In this document: positions 45,101 to 53,541 of the stretch, in pieces
Layout: every line of letters starts with the position of its first letter
Position numbering within the stretch: position 1 is the first letter of the stretch
Assembly: GCA_029212415.1 (NCBI GenBank)
Contig: JARGOF010000022.1
Coordinates: 20,396-75,842, forward strand
From: Rhizobiaceae bacterium
Lineage (GTDB): Bacteria; Pseudomonadota; Alphaproteobacteria; Rhizobiales; Rhizobiaceae
Direction: 5' to 3'
DNA: 55,447 nucleotides
Program-made: the position numbers and the translations under genes
The notes under the pieces: generated by a model
Seen by the model: only the letters and a program-made list of their open reading frames with translations
Told to the model about the DNA's origin: nothing
Database searches by the model: none

Positions 45101-45881
45101 TCTGGCGACAGGACGGGTATGTGGTTTTGAGGCCCTGATGCGCTGGAACCATCCTGAGCTGGGCATGGTTTCACCATCGGAATTCATACCGATTGCAGAA
45201 ACATCGCACCTGATCTGTGACCTAGGTGTGTGGATCCTGCGGGAGGCTGCGCAACAGGCGAAAGCCTGGCTTGATGCAGGAGAGCCCCGCCGGAAAATCT
45301 CCGTCAATGTTTCCGCCGCTCAAATATGGCATTCCGACCTTGTCTACGACGTGACCGCAATTCTGGATGAGACAGGCCTTCCACCAGCCCTCCTGTGTCT
45401 CGAGCTTACCGAGAGCCTGCTTGCAGATAATGGCGAAGGGCGCGTGCGCAATGTTCTCAAGGATCTCTGCAACCTGGGCGTCAGCCTGGCTCTGGATGAT
45501 TTCGGAACTGACTATTCTTCACTTGGATATCTTGCGCAATTGCCGTTCCACAGACTCAAGATCGATCGTATTTTCGTCAGTGGTGCGGCAACCTCTGTTC
45601 GCTCGAAAGAATTGCTCAAAGGCATGGTCGCGCTGGGGCGTGGGCTGAACATGGAAGTGGTGGGAGAAGGCGCCGAAAACCAGGCCGAGCTTTGCCTGCT
45701 CAAGGAAATAGGCTGTAATATTGTGCAGGGTTTCGTCCATTCGCAAGCGGTTCGCGCTGATGAGGCGATCGCCTTTGCGCACCGGCACGAAGGAACACTC
45801 AGCACGGAAAACCAGCGCCCTTCCAGATCCTTTGGAACCAAGAAGTCAGAATATCTGTCGTCCCGTTTGGGGTCGCAATAA
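42174..45881 (+). CDS. Multi-PAS GGDEF-EAL cyclic di-GMP enzyme
   Basis: A cytoplasmic 1235-residue sensor: about six PAS/PAC units (residues 15-750), a GGDEF domain (GGDEF at 857-861) and an EAL domain (EAL at 986-988). The cyclase motif is intact; the inhibitory RxxD site is absent (EDDH at that place). The EAL domain keeps ELTES, the conserved DDFGT and KIDRIFV, but loop 6 reads DDFGTDYSS where DDFGTGYSS is usual. It could make or degrade cyclic di-GMP depending on PAS input. No membrane span is seen. ATG 42174 is chosen; the ribosome site is weak, and a TTG lies two codons before. Confidence 0.93.
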   Translation: MNSAGNDGIDDNCSTAVSLNALATPTIVCDNDFNILSINAVGVETLGFDPQNMHGKSIEDILTKTKDETGFDANTWPDLKSPQQFQRSDGSTFWGVKSATRVDGKWIVQIFEVDALIKERDAYVRSTDIWSKAVEAAEHGIWIFDTDEEKHFYSEGWKRMRGFPPNEEVDETEEEWLTRVHPDDRGRVRSYIHQHASGNTDLLAFEYREQRLDGRWIWISSRGRALNKGNDSGGVQYSGTDTDITQYKEVERTVEVLTRRLELALKTSGVGVWEINLTTGGFMCDRALAEMYGFPVHGDKEVPLDLWKNALHPDDAQDAQLKAFSAMESRARLESTFRIVKPDGTVRRIRTTGNYHVDSNGDPKFLGADRDVTEDWEREQAVREQSAQFEGAIENMPHGLAMFDSDNRLVVTNQLYADMYCLPTDMVQQGVHLLEIVSFAIEKGVFNNPEIMPTAHKILDSIPSRKNQDLIWRLADGRIINFTISLLESGGWVSVHKDITEQHQAKKRLAESEQRFRDFTNSASDWCWESDKDHRLTYVTDSFETSTGISTDGFLGRIMADLPAHEDDRPTWRAFFEPSQGEKYKQFKDSLMRIPQADDDDVLHFKVSGTPRYDTNGNFIGFRGTGSNVTAEETHKKQLAQAEKLLKVRSEQLVEAQKIGKVGDWSYKLADEMVWWSPETYALMGQDPESFQPTYEAVIALYCDDDSALILKAQAEVLRTRSIRSVDVKARRADGSVGDFVVTSKTLANEDGETIGFFGTIQDISERKQAEQQLKKLAYYDPLTGLANRVLFHRELDKVLAANAATPSNGALLLLDLDRFKEVNDSLGHATGDELLGKVSRLLARIVEDDHFLARLGGDEFAIVVPQSDGRKDIMELAHRVNSALSGSFKLERGDVIVGTSIGIAMIPGDGFNYTDLLRNADLALYEAKENGRGCFEFFHQGLKASAQHKIALAHDLRIAITQNKGLSVHYQPQIDLATGRVCGFEALMRWNHPELGMVSPSEFIPIAETSHLICDLGVWILREAAQQAKAWLDAGEPRRKISVNVSAAQIWHSDLVYDVTAILDETGLPPALLCLELTESLLADNGEGRVRNVLKDLCNLGVSLALDDFGTDYSSLGYLAQLPFHRLKIDRIFVSGAATSVRSKELLKGMVALGRGLNMEVVGEGAENQAELCLLKEIGCNIVQGFVHSQAVRADEAIAFAHRHEGTLSTENQRPSRSFGTKKSEYLSSRLGSQ

Positions 45882-46082
45882 ATTGCAGCAAGGCCTATTT
45901 GCTTGCAACCATCGCTGAAGGCAACCCAAGCTGCCCATTTGACCCGCGGCCGATCTCTGCAACAAAGCGGTTTGCAGGGCAATTCTTCTGTGGTTATCAT
46001 CGCATCTGACGCCGACGACCGTTCGCAAACGTGTTCGGACGCACTTTACGGCCTCGCAATTTGGAACAGAACGGCCAAACAG

Positions 46083-46724
46083 ATGAAAGCAACCGGCAAA
46101 CGCCCGATGCTGCTTGTTGCAGCGATCTATATATTGCTGCTGTCGGGTGGCTGGTTTGCCGGGAACTGGGTTCTGGATTTCATCAATTTCAAGGCCGGGT
46201 CTGCTGATGAGCCCATGCTCAATGTCATGATCATGGTCACGGCAGTGATTTTCATTCTGGCCTCCGCCCTGCCATTTGTCCCGGGAGCCGAGATCGGACT
46301 TGGCCTCATCTTGATGTTTGGTGGACGCATTGCGCTGCTGGTCTATTTTTGCATGCTTGCCGCATTGCTCATAGCTTTTCTGGTCGGCCGCTACGTGCCG
46401 CTGACCCTTATTTCGGCCGGTGCACATCACCTGGGGCTCATACGTACCCATCGCCTGATTGCGCAATTGATCCCGCTGAACGGCAAGCAACGCCTCGCAT
46501 TGCTGACAACAAACGCTCCGCAGAAATTCGTGCCCGTATTGCTGCGCTTTCGCTATCTGGCCATCATGGTGCTGCTCAATCTGCCGGGGAATTCGATTAT
46601 TGGAGGCGGTGGCGGCATAGCTTTTACAGCCGGGGTCAGCGGATTGTTTTCCTTCCCGGCTTTCCTTGCGACAGTTGCCATGGCGATCGCCCCGTTTCCA
46701 CTCTTTGTGTTTTTCATGGACTGA
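46083..46724 (+). CDS. TVP38/TMEM64-like membrane protein
   Basis: A 213-residue integral membrane protein with about five hydrophobic segments. The paired motifs VPGAEIGLGLILMFGG and NLPGNSIIGGGGGIAFTAG resemble the re-entrant proline-glycine loops of the SNARE-associated/TVP38/DedA family. The frame is open for 180 bases upstream, but that part is hydrophilic and unlike the family, so ATG 46083 is preferred; no good ribosome site is visible. The function in bacteria is uncertain (lipid or ion transport has been proposed for the family). Confidence 0.65.
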   Translation: MKATGKRPMLLVAAIYILLLSGGWFAGNWVLDFINFKAGSADEPMLNVMIMVTAVIFILASALPFVPGAEIGLGLILMFGGRIALLVYFCMLAALLIAFLVGRYVPLTLISAGAHHLGLIRTHRLIAQLIPLNGKQRLALLTTNAPQKFVPVLLRFRYLAIMVLLNLPGNSIIGGGGGIAFTAGVSGLFSFPAFLATVAMAIAPFPLFVFFMD

Positions 46725-46888
46725 TGATCCGTTCCGGACTGCCAGCGGCGCAGCGGAATGCATCACTGCCCTTGCGAATATGAACGGCAGCTAAATGGCA
46801 GGTTCACAAAGCATTCAGTGCGACACGATCATAGTCCAATCACAGTTGAAGCACTCTTGAACTTTTCAGTTGAACATGGAGGACGATC

Positions 46889-47326
46889 ATGAACAGGAAA
46901 TTTACAGCAACCGCAATTGCCGCACTGGTTTGCATGACCACCGCATCGCAGGCTCTGGATCTCAAGGCGGGCGGCCAGTCGGCGCTGAAGGTCACCAAAA
47001 TGCAGATGGGCATACAGTCTCCGGCCACCAATGCATGTCCAGCGCAAGCAAAACAGAAGATCTGGGTTTTCACCAACAAGGCCGGTGCCGTGCCTATCTT
47101 CATTGCCCGTGATGGCGGCGGCGTGGCCGGCCCCTTCATGGTGAACACCAAGCCAACCGGCAATGGTGACTTCATGGGTGTCTACTCAAAGACCCTGAAA
47201 ATATACCAGCCAATCGATGCCCGGTACCGTGCATCGGCACCCAAACACAAGCAGCTGAGCAATTGGGTTGCGCTCAAGGCCAGTTGTAAAATCGGCCTGG
47301 GTGGCAATGGCGCCTTCAAAAAATGA
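46889..47326 (+). CDS. Small exported hypothetical protein
   Basis: A 145-residue secreted protein with signal peptide FTATAIAALVCMTTASQALD and a strong ribosome site (GGAGG, seven bases before ATG). The mature region is basic, with Cys in NACPAQA and KASCKIG possibly forming one disulfide, and shows a beta-rich pattern (KIWVFTNKAGAVPIFIARDG). I do not recognise a domain. A hairpin lies 12 bases after the stop. Confidence 0.75.
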   Translation: MNRKFTATAIAALVCMTTASQALDLKAGGQSALKVTKMQMGIQSPATNACPAQAKQKIWVFTNKAGAVPIFIARDGGGVAGPFMVNTKPTGNGDFMGVYSKTLKIYQPIDARYRASAPKHKQLSNWVALKASCKIGLGGNGAFKK

Positions 47327-47672
47327 ACATGGACCTGTGATCGGGTGCCCAGGCATCCGATCCTGCAGGCGGACGGGTTCAGCCTGTATAGACGTGCCTG
47401 TGGCGGATCCAAACAATGGCCGCCCCGGGCTATTTCACCTTTTGCTGTTTACACAAAGCCTCAACAGCACATAACGATAGAGCAACAGTCCATTTTCGAT
47501 AAAGACGCTGATTCATGACAGACCAACAGGACGCGGTGAGAGCTGCATTTTTCCCCATCACGGCAGGTCAATACATGCCATCCTTCATTGACCCTCTGCC
47601 CGCTGTGGGAACATGCGATGTGCAGAATGCTTGCCCGTCAGACCTCCCCTGTTTCAGCGGATATGCCTTGCG
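47327..47672. other. Intergenic stretch before the nucleoside hydrolase
   Basis: Begins with the hairpin at 47339-47362. The rest contains only short, unconvincing frames; the nucleoside hydrolase promoter is expected here, but no strong element stands out. Confidence 0.4.
47339..47362. terminator. Terminator-like hairpin without T-run
   Basis: GATCGGGTGCC (47339-47349) and GGCATCCGATC (47352-47362) form a near-perfect 11-base inverted repeat with one G-T wobble and a very small loop, 12 bases after the exported protein gene. It lacks a T-tract, so it may be a stabiliser or inefficient terminator. Confidence 0.4.
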
Positions 47673-48599
47673 ATGAATTCATTGTGGATCGATGCCGACA
47701 TGGGCTTTGACGACATGCTCGCCATCATGATGGTGGACCATTCGACACGGATGATCGCCGGCTGCTCGCTGGTATTTGGCAATGCACCGCTTCCACAGGT
47801 TTGCAAGAATGCAGCCAGTATGGCGGCAACTTTCAATTGGACCTTCCCGATCCATATCGGTGCTGCAAAACCACTGATTGGTGAACTGGTGACGGCGGGA
47901 CATGTGCTGGGACCCACTGGATTGCCAACGCTGGGCCAGGCGCTGCCCGATGCCGCCCCATTGCCGCAGCGTGCGGCGGCTCTTGCAGCACTTGTTCAAT
48001 GGCTGGAAAACGCCGATGGAAAGGCCCAATTGCTGGCGCTTGGGCCGCTAACCAATATTGCCATCCTGTGTCTTGCGCGCCCCGACCTCTTGCCGCAACT
48101 GCAATGCATCACCTGGATGGGTGGTGGCGCAACCTCTGGCAACCATACGGCATCAGCGGAGTTCAATGCCTTCGCCGATCCGGAAGCCGCCGCCATTGTC
48201 TGTGCCAGTGGCGTGCCGTTCAACATGGTTGATCTGGATGCCTGCCGTCAGGTCACGGTCTCACCCGCTGATCTGATTGGCCTCAGAAAAACCGACACGC
48301 CGAAAGCTGCACTCCTGCACGATCTGTTTGGTGGCTATATCAATATCGGCATTGCGAAGGGCCGGGAATCAATGGCGCTCTATGATCCCGTCGCAGCGGC
48401 CCCGGTGATTGATCAAAACGCCCTGACCTTTCAGCCCATGTCCATCGCGGTTGAATGCGCCGGCAATCTCACGCGTGGCCGCACCGTTATGGATGCTTCG
48501 GCAAGGGACACTGGAACCACACAATTGGGCATCAAGGCAAACGCCACCCGCATCCGTGAAATGGCGCTTGCTTCGTTGCTGAAAGCTGCCACTGAATAG
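47673..48599 (+). CDS. Nucleoside hydrolase (IU-NH family)
   Basis: Cleaves the N-glycosidic bond of ribonucleosides, giving base and ribose. The 308-residue protein has the N-terminal calcium motif DADMGFDDMLA (family form DTDxGxDD, here with Ala for Thr), LLALGPLTNIA, WMGGG and EFNAFADPEAA, and a C-terminal aspartate in LYDPVAAAPV. ATG 47673 gives MNSLWIDAD, the standard N-terminus. It is not in an obvious operon. The base preference cannot be predicted. A phosphoribosyltransferase further right could salvage the released base (inference). Confidence 0.9.
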   Translation: MNSLWIDADMGFDDMLAIMMVDHSTRMIAGCSLVFGNAPLPQVCKNAASMAATFNWTFPIHIGAAKPLIGELVTAGHVLGPTGLPTLGQALPDAAPLPQRAAALAALVQWLENADGKAQLLALGPLTNIAILCLARPDLLPQLQCITWMGGGATSGNHTASAEFNAFADPEAAAIVCASGVPFNMVDLDACRQVTVSPADLIGLRKTDTPKAALLHDLFGGYINIGIAKGRESMALYDPVAAAPVIDQNALTFQPMSIAVECAGNLTRGRTVMDASARDTGTTQLGIKANATRIREMALASLLKAATE

Positions 48600-48676
48600 T
48601 CTGTCATGCCGGGTGGAGGACATTTGGAACTGTGCCATTTTTCAGGCGTGGAAGTCTTGCTATATCGACAAACGAA

Positions 48677-48708
48677 AAAGGGCACTATCCAGCAGGATGA
48701 TGCCCTTT
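48677..48708 (-). terminator. Rho-independent terminator of the outer-membrane protein gene
   Basis: AAAGGGCA (48677-48684) pairs with TGCCCTTT (48701-48708); an inner stem TATCC/GGAT(G)A closes an AGCA loop. In the minus direction the stem is followed by a run of five T. It starts about 20 bases past the beta-barrel stop codon. This is the clearest terminator in the window. Confidence 0.85.
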
Positions 48709-48727
48709 GTCAGAGACAATCCAGCCC

Positions 48728-49342
48728 TTAGAAGTGGTAGGCTGCACCGACACGCAGGTTGTGGATATCGGTTGAAACTCCAGCCGGAGCACCAATATCC
48801 TCGAACGTATCCTGGAAATTCATGTAGAGATATTCGGCTTTGACACTGATATTGTCGGTGAACATATATTCCGCGCCAGCGCCAATGGCGAAGCCATATT
48901 CAACCCCTGGATTGCCGCCGCCGCCATTGTTCTTGAAATCCATGATGCCAAGACCACCGGTTGCGTAGATCAGGGTGCGATCCATGGAATAACCCAGACG
49001 GGCGCGCAGGCTGCCGAAACTGCTCAACTCATATCCGAAACCACCATAGGTTCCAAATGCTGCGTTGTAATCGGCTTCGGCACCGAGAACGAACTGGTTG
49101 GCAAACTGGTAATTATAACCGGCATAGCCACCGAGACTGCCGCTCGATTGACTTCCCGCGACGCCTTCGACATTGGCGTGATAGTAGCCACCCTGGGCAC
49201 CGGCATAAAAACCGGTCCAGCTGAAATTGGGCGCCTGAAGGGGAATGTAGGGATCGGGCGAGATAAGGTCTGCGGCCTGGGAGACGCCTGCAGACGCGAG
49301 CACTGAAAGTGCGATAATGGAACAACTAAGAAGCTTTTTCAT
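48728..49342 (-). CDS. Outer-membrane beta-barrel protein, Omp25/Omp31-like
   Basis: A 204-residue outer-membrane protein with signal peptide MKKLLSCSIIALSVLASAGVSQA. After the linker comes the family hallmark FSWTGFYAGAQGGYY, repeated amphipathic strands (LGGYAGYNYQFANQFVLGAEADY, RARLGYSMDRTLIYATGGLG) and the typical C-terminal VGAAYHF ending in Phe. It forms an eight-strand barrel and is a structural surface protein in Hyphomicrobiales. AGGTG lies upstream of the ATG; it is monocistronic with its own terminator. Confidence 0.92.
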   Translation of the reverse strand: MKKLLSCSIIALSVLASAGVSQAADLISPDPYIPLQAPNFSWTGFYAGAQGGYYHANVEGVAGSQSSGSLGGYAGYNYQFANQFVLGAEADYNAAFGTYGGFGYELSSFGSLRARLGYSMDRTLIYATGGLGIMDFKNNGGGGNPGVEYGFAIGAGAEYMFTDNISVKAEYLYMNFQDTFEDIGAPAGVSTDIHNLRVGAAYHF

Positions 49343-49541
49343 ACTCAATACACCTGTTACTTTGCTTCGATGACATTCACGATAGGGGCACAATAGAGGG
49401 ACGATTAGGGGGGATTGTGTCCAAACGGGCATGACCCGAACTCTTTTCAGTTCTGGATCAGAATTGCTTGCCAACCAATTCATATTGCAACAAATCTGTT
49501 AATCGATCGTTAATATCTGATTTGCAAGGACTGCGAATCTT

Positions 49542-50735
49542 TCAAGCCGTTGTGGGAGCCAGATGCCTTTCGACGAGACGCACCCAGAAGTTGACCCCTG
49601 TCGGGATGGATGCGTCGTTGAAATCATAGGCTGTGTTGTGATGCAATGCACCATTGACGGCAGGGCCATTGCCAAGCCAGACATAGGCGCCCGGAATATC
49701 CTGCGAGAAAAAGGCAAAATCATCGCCAGCGGTGGAGGGTGGAAAATCGGTTCTCACGCCTGCCTGACAGACGTCGCGGGCGGCCTCCAGTGCCTGAGCG
49801 ACTGTTGCTGGATTGTTGACCACCGGCGGAATGCGGCGAATATACTCATAGGCGACTTCGATATCAAACATGGAGGCAATGCCGCTGGCCAAACGGCCGA
49901 TTTCAAGTTCCAGCTGATCGCGCACATGCGGCGCATAGGCGCGGGCCGTGCCACCGATCTCGACAAAATCGGGTATGACATTGAGTGCATTGGGATCACC
50001 GGCGTGAACCGAACAGGCACTCACGACGGCCGGTTGCAGCGGATCGACAATGCGGCCGGGAACCGTTTGCAGCGCGGCCAGAAAATGACCGCAGGCGGTG
50101 ATTGCATCACGGCCCAGATGCGGTTTTGCACCGTGGGTGCCAACACCGGTCATGGTGACTTTCCAGGAGTCGGAACAGGCCAGTTGCGGGCCGGCCACAA
50201 CAGCCATTTCATCGGTCTTTAGACCGGGCATATTGTGCAGGCCGTAGACCGCATCACAGGGAAATTTTGTGAATAGTCCTTCGTCGATCATGCGTTTTGC
50301 ACCGCCGCGCCCTTCTTCTGCCGGCTGGAAAATGAAATGCACCGTTCCTGAAAAATTGCGCGTTCTTGCCAGCTGCCGCGCCGCGCCGATCAACAAGGTG
50401 GTGTGTCCATCGTGGCCACAGGCATGCATTTTTCCATCAACCAGGGACATATAGGGCCGGTTTGCGGTTTCCGGCATGGCCAATGCATCCATATCTGCCC
50501 GAAGACCGATTGCCGCTGCCCCATTGCCACAGGACAACGTCCCGACCACACCGGTTTCACCCAGACCCCGATGGACAGACAGACCGGCGTCACTCAAGAG
50601 TTCGGCCACAATATCGCTGGTTCTGTGTTCTTCAAAACCCAGTTCCGGGTGGGCGTGAAAATCCCGCCGCAGGTTTGTCAAAAATTCCAGTTCGTTTGGT
50701 GCCAGTTCGTTTGAAAAATGCAATTCGTTGAACAT
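49542..50735 (-). CDS. M20 family amidohydrolase (hippurate hydrolase / IAA-amino acid hydrolase-like)
   Basis: A 397-residue zinc metallohydrolase that removes N-acyl groups from amino acids. Metal-site motifs are visible: RADMDALAM, HACGHDGHT, PAEEGRGGAKRM and the late His in LHHNTAYDFND; the dimerisation domain includes GTHGAKPHLGRDAI. ATG 50735 is preferred; a TTG at 50762 would add nine residues. It is divergent from the phosphoribosyltransferase-P450 pair. The acyl substrate is unknown. Confidence 0.92.
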   Translation of the reverse strand: MFNELHFSNELAPNELEFLTNLRRDFHAHPELGFEEHRTSDIVAELLSDAGLSVHRGLGETGVVGTLSCGNGAAAIGLRADMDALAMPETANRPYMSLVDGKMHACGHDGHTTLLIGAARQLARTRNFSGTVHFIFQPAEEGRGGAKRMIDEGLFTKFPCDAVYGLHNMPGLKTDEMAVVAGPQLACSDSWKVTMTGVGTHGAKPHLGRDAITACGHFLAALQTVPGRIVDPLQPAVVSACSVHAGDPNALNVIPDFVEIGGTARAYAPHVRDQLELEIGRLASGIASMFDIEVAYEYIRRIPPVVNNPATVAQALEAARDVCQAGVRTDFPPSTAGDDFAFFSQDIPGAYVWLGNGPAVNGALHHNTAYDFNDASIPTGVNFWVRLVERHLAPTTA

Positions 50736-50913
50736 TGAAAATGGAACCTTTACCCTGGACAAGATACCGGCCTATCCTTGCAAATCACAAGGGGCCCGTG
50801 GGATTTCGGTTCTACACGCAATCGGCAAAAGGCTCCATTTGTTTGTTGGAAATCCGTTGCAATTCATCCCGCCTGGCATCAATGCGGCGTTCAAACCCTG
50901 AGATCAAAAACCC

Positions 50914-51621
50914 ATGACTGCAGCCCTGTTCGAATCTTCGCCCCATGCCTTCTGGCAGGACATTGTCGCGGCAGGCACCTATGAGCAAACACCCGCGAGC
51001 GGGCACCACACATTCTTTCCGGCAACACTTGCCGATGGCCGGCAGATCGCCTTGCCCATCCGTGAACGCGACGGTGGCAACGAGGCACTGGCCTCGCTGA
51101 TCCTCAATCAGGCCAGCCTGGAGGTTCTCGATACGTTGGCCTGCGAACTGGCGGATATGGCGCGGGCACAGGCGCCCGACATCATTGTCGGACTGCCGAC
51201 GCTGGGCCTTCCGCTGGCGCAGGAGACAGCACGCATGCTGGGCCACAAACGTTATGTGGCGCTCAGCACGTCACGGAAATTCTGGTATGATGAGGGCCTG
51301 TCCGTTCCATTGCGTTCCATCACCAGCCCCGGCCAGGAAAAGCGGCTCTATATGGACCCGCGCATGCTGCCGCTTTTGCAGAACCGTTCGGTTTTGCTGA
51401 TCGACGACGTGCTGAGCACCGGCACGTCCATAGTGGCAGCCTGCGGATTATTGGAAAAATGCGGCATAGAACCATCCCTGATCGGCTGCGCCATGCTGCA
51501 GACACAACGCTGGCGCGCAGCGATCTCATCGCATGATCCAGGTCTTGTGGACCGGGTTCTGGGTGTCCTGTCAACGCCCCGCCTGACACGCAGCGATGAT
51601 GGCGGATGGCGACCGGCATGA
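50914..51621 (+). CDS. Phosphoribosyltransferase family protein
   Basis: A 235-residue type I phosphoribosyltransferase that would join a base to PRPP. The PRPP-binding loop is clear: VLLIDDVLSTGTSIVAA; the pyrophosphate loop region is IIVGLPTLGLPLAQ and the flexible loop follows YVALSTSRKFWYDE. An N-terminal extension of about 70 residues precedes the core. It is similar in layout to adenine/xanthine-type enzymes but too divergent to name. It is 36 bases upstream of the P450, probably one transcript. Confidence 0.87.
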   Translation: MTAALFESSPHAFWQDIVAAGTYEQTPASGHHTFFPATLADGRQIALPIRERDGGNEALASLILNQASLEVLDTLACELADMARAQAPDIIVGLPTLGLPLAQETARMLGHKRYVALSTSRKFWYDEGLSVPLRSITSPGQEKRLYMDPRMLPLLQNRSVLLIDDVLSTGTSIVAACGLLEKCGIEPSLIGCAMLQTQRWRAAISSHDPGLVDRVLGVLSTPRLTRSDDGGWRPA

Positions 51622-51657
51622 CAGGTGTGGCGACAATACGCTTAGAGGAGGCCGATA

Positions 51658-52830
51658 ATGTCAAATGCTCCAACCTATGAAATTGATCCCAAATCCTTCT
51701 GGGATGATCCCTACCCGGACCTCGAGCGCATGCGGGCACAGGCGCCTATTGCCTATGTGCCGCAATTGGGTGCGACCTTGCTGACCAAGCGCGACGATAT
51801 CTTCACCTGCGAGAAAAACATCGCAATTTTTGCTTCCAACCAACCGGGTGGCCTGATGAACGTCCTGATGGGGCACAACATGATGCGCAAGGACGGCGAA
51901 GCGCATATGGTCGAGCGCAGGCATTATTATCCGGCTGTTTCGGGACGCGCCGTGCGCGAGGTCTGGAAAGCGCAATTCGAGGCCCATGCAAATCGCATTC
52001 TCGATGCCCTCGAACCGGCCCGATCGGCTGAACTCATCAAGGCCTATGCCCTGCCGCTATCGGCTGAATCGCTGAAGTCATTGACCGGCCTGACCAATAT
52101 GCGTTTTGAGGACATGGATGCCTGGAGTCAGGGCATGATTGACGGCATCGCCAATTATCAGGGTGACCCGGAGATAGAAAGACGTTGTCACGCCGCCACC
52201 GCCGGCATCGATGCCGCCATTGATGACATGTTGCCACTGGTGCGCAAACATCCGAACCACAGCCTGCTTTCCGTCATGCTGGAGGCCGGCATGCCGATCG
52301 ACAATATTCGCGCCAATATCAAGCTTACCATTTCCGGCGGTCAGAACGAACCGCGCGATGCCATTGCCGGCTGCATCTGGGCGCTGCTGACACACCCGGA
52401 CCAATGGGCGCTGGTGCTGGACGGTGCGGCCGGTTGGCAGCAGGTCTTTGAAGAATATTGCCGCTGGATATCGCCCATCGGCATGACGCCGCGGCGTGTC
52501 GCCCAACCCCACAGTTTTGGCGGCGTCGCCTTCGAGCCGGATGATCGGGTTTTCTTCATGTTCGGATCGGCCAACCGCGATGAGGCGCACTTTGACCATG
52601 GCGGTCGTTTTGACATCACACGCAACAATCAAAAGAGCATGCCGTTTGGGGCCGGCCCGCATTTCTGCGCCGGTGCCGCCGCTTCGCGCACGCTGATAGC
52701 AGAGGTCGCGCTGCCTTTGCTTTTTGACCGGTTGGACAATCTGGCTGTGGACCACACGCAAGAAGTTAGGCTTGGCGGCTGGGCATTTCGCGGTCTGTTG
52801 AACCTGCCCGCCACGTGGCAAAAACCTTAA
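51658..52830 (+). CDS. Cytochrome P450 (class I, bacterial)
   Basis: A 390-residue soluble heme monooxygenase. The heme-Cys loop FGAGPHFCAGAAASR is canonical, and the K-helix ExxR is EYCR within EEYCRWISPIGMTPRR. The I-helix segment reads SGGQNEPRDA, so the usual acid-Thr proton-relay pair (as in AGxxT) is replaced by Glu-Pro; this form occurs in some bacterial P450s. No ferredoxin or reductase gene is adjacent. It is probably co-transcribed with the phosphoribosyltransferase. The substrate is unknown; the AGGAGG ribosome site is strong. Confidence 0.93.
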   Translation: MSNAPTYEIDPKSFWDDPYPDLERMRAQAPIAYVPQLGATLLTKRDDIFTCEKNIAIFASNQPGGLMNVLMGHNMMRKDGEAHMVERRHYYPAVSGRAVREVWKAQFEAHANRILDALEPARSAELIKAYALPLSAESLKSLTGLTNMRFEDMDAWSQGMIDGIANYQGDPEIERRCHAATAGIDAAIDDMLPLVRKHPNHSLLSVMLEAGMPIDNIRANIKLTISGGQNEPRDAIAGCIWALLTHPDQWALVLDGAAGWQQVFEEYCRWISPIGMTPRRVAQPHSFGGVAFEPDDRVFFMFGSANRDEAHFDHGGRFDITRNNQKSMPFGAGPHFCAGAAASRTLIAEVALPLLFDRLDNLAVDHTQEVRLGGWAFRGLLNLPATWQKP

Positions 52831-52844
52831 GCTGCAACGCAGCT
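52830..52844. other. Small palindrome between convergent genes
   Basis: AGCTGC-AAC-GCAGCT sits directly at the P450 stop, before the convergent LysE stop at 52879. The stem is 6 bp with a 3-base loop and no T-run. It is a possible weak terminator only. Confidence 0.3.
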
Positions 52845-52878
52845 GAAGGCATGCCTGCCGTTGTCGGCGGGTTTGGTC

Positions 52879-53469
52879 TCACCTGAAAACCGGATAAAGC
52901 GATGCCATCAGCAGGATCGCCATGGTTATGTTGAAAACCCTCAAGCGTGTGGGACTGGTGAGTATTTTTTGCATCTGCTGACCCAATATTGTCCATGAGC
53001 CCACGGAGGGCAGATTGATGGCGCCGAAGACCATGGCCACAAGCCCAATGGCATAGAGGCTTTGCCCGGGCGCATAGACGGTGACGGACGTCAGCGCCAT
53101 CGCCCAGGCTTTCGGATTTACCCATTGAAACAGCGCGGCCTGAATGAAGGTGATTGGCCTGCCTTTCTCCTCGGTGCCCTTTGATGGGGCGGCGGATGCA
53201 ATCTTCCAGGCCAGATAGGCAAGATAGCCAACACTCAGCGTCTTGAGGACCGTATGGCTGAGTGGATAGGTTTCAAATATCTGCACCAGGCCCATCCCGA
53301 CGAGGATAATCATCAAGATGAATCCGAACCCCACGCCCAGCATGTGGGGCAGCGTTCGGCGGAATCCGAAATTGGCCCCCGATGCCATCAACATCAGATT
53401 ATTCGGTCCCGGTGTAATGGATGTGACGAAGGCAAAGGCGGCCAGTGCGGTGAATATTTCTTGGGTCAT
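52879..53469 (-). CDS. LysE family amino-acid exporter
   Basis: A 196-residue inner-membrane exporter with six hydrophobic segments. The N-terminal SITPGPNNLMLMASGANFGFRRT motif is the LysE/RhtB hallmark. It would export an amino acid or related compound. It diverges from an Lrp/AsnC regulator 72 bases away, the classic exporter-regulator arrangement, so expression is probably induced by the exported amino acid (inference). Confidence 0.92.
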   Translation of the reverse strand: MTQEIFTALAAFAFVTSITPGPNNLMLMASGANFGFRRTLPHMLGVGFGFILMIILVGMGLVQIFETYPLSHTVLKTLSVGYLAYLAWKIASAAPSKGTEEKGRPITFIQAALFQWVNPKAWAMALTSVTVYAPGQSLYAIGLVAMVFGAINLPSVGSWTILGQQMQKILTSPTRLRVFNITMAILLMASLYPVFR

Positions 53470-53541
53470 GCGGCAAGAATATGTGCAGATAGGAGATTAA
53501 AGGTTGCTATCTGCAACAATTTTCCGGAAATATTGCAATAT

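Noticed and set aside
45846-46766. Long minus-strand frame opposite the TVP38-like gene
   Set aside because: The composition (many Gln, His, Arg, Cys) lacks any hydrophobic core or motif, whereas the plus strand shows membrane segments and family loops.
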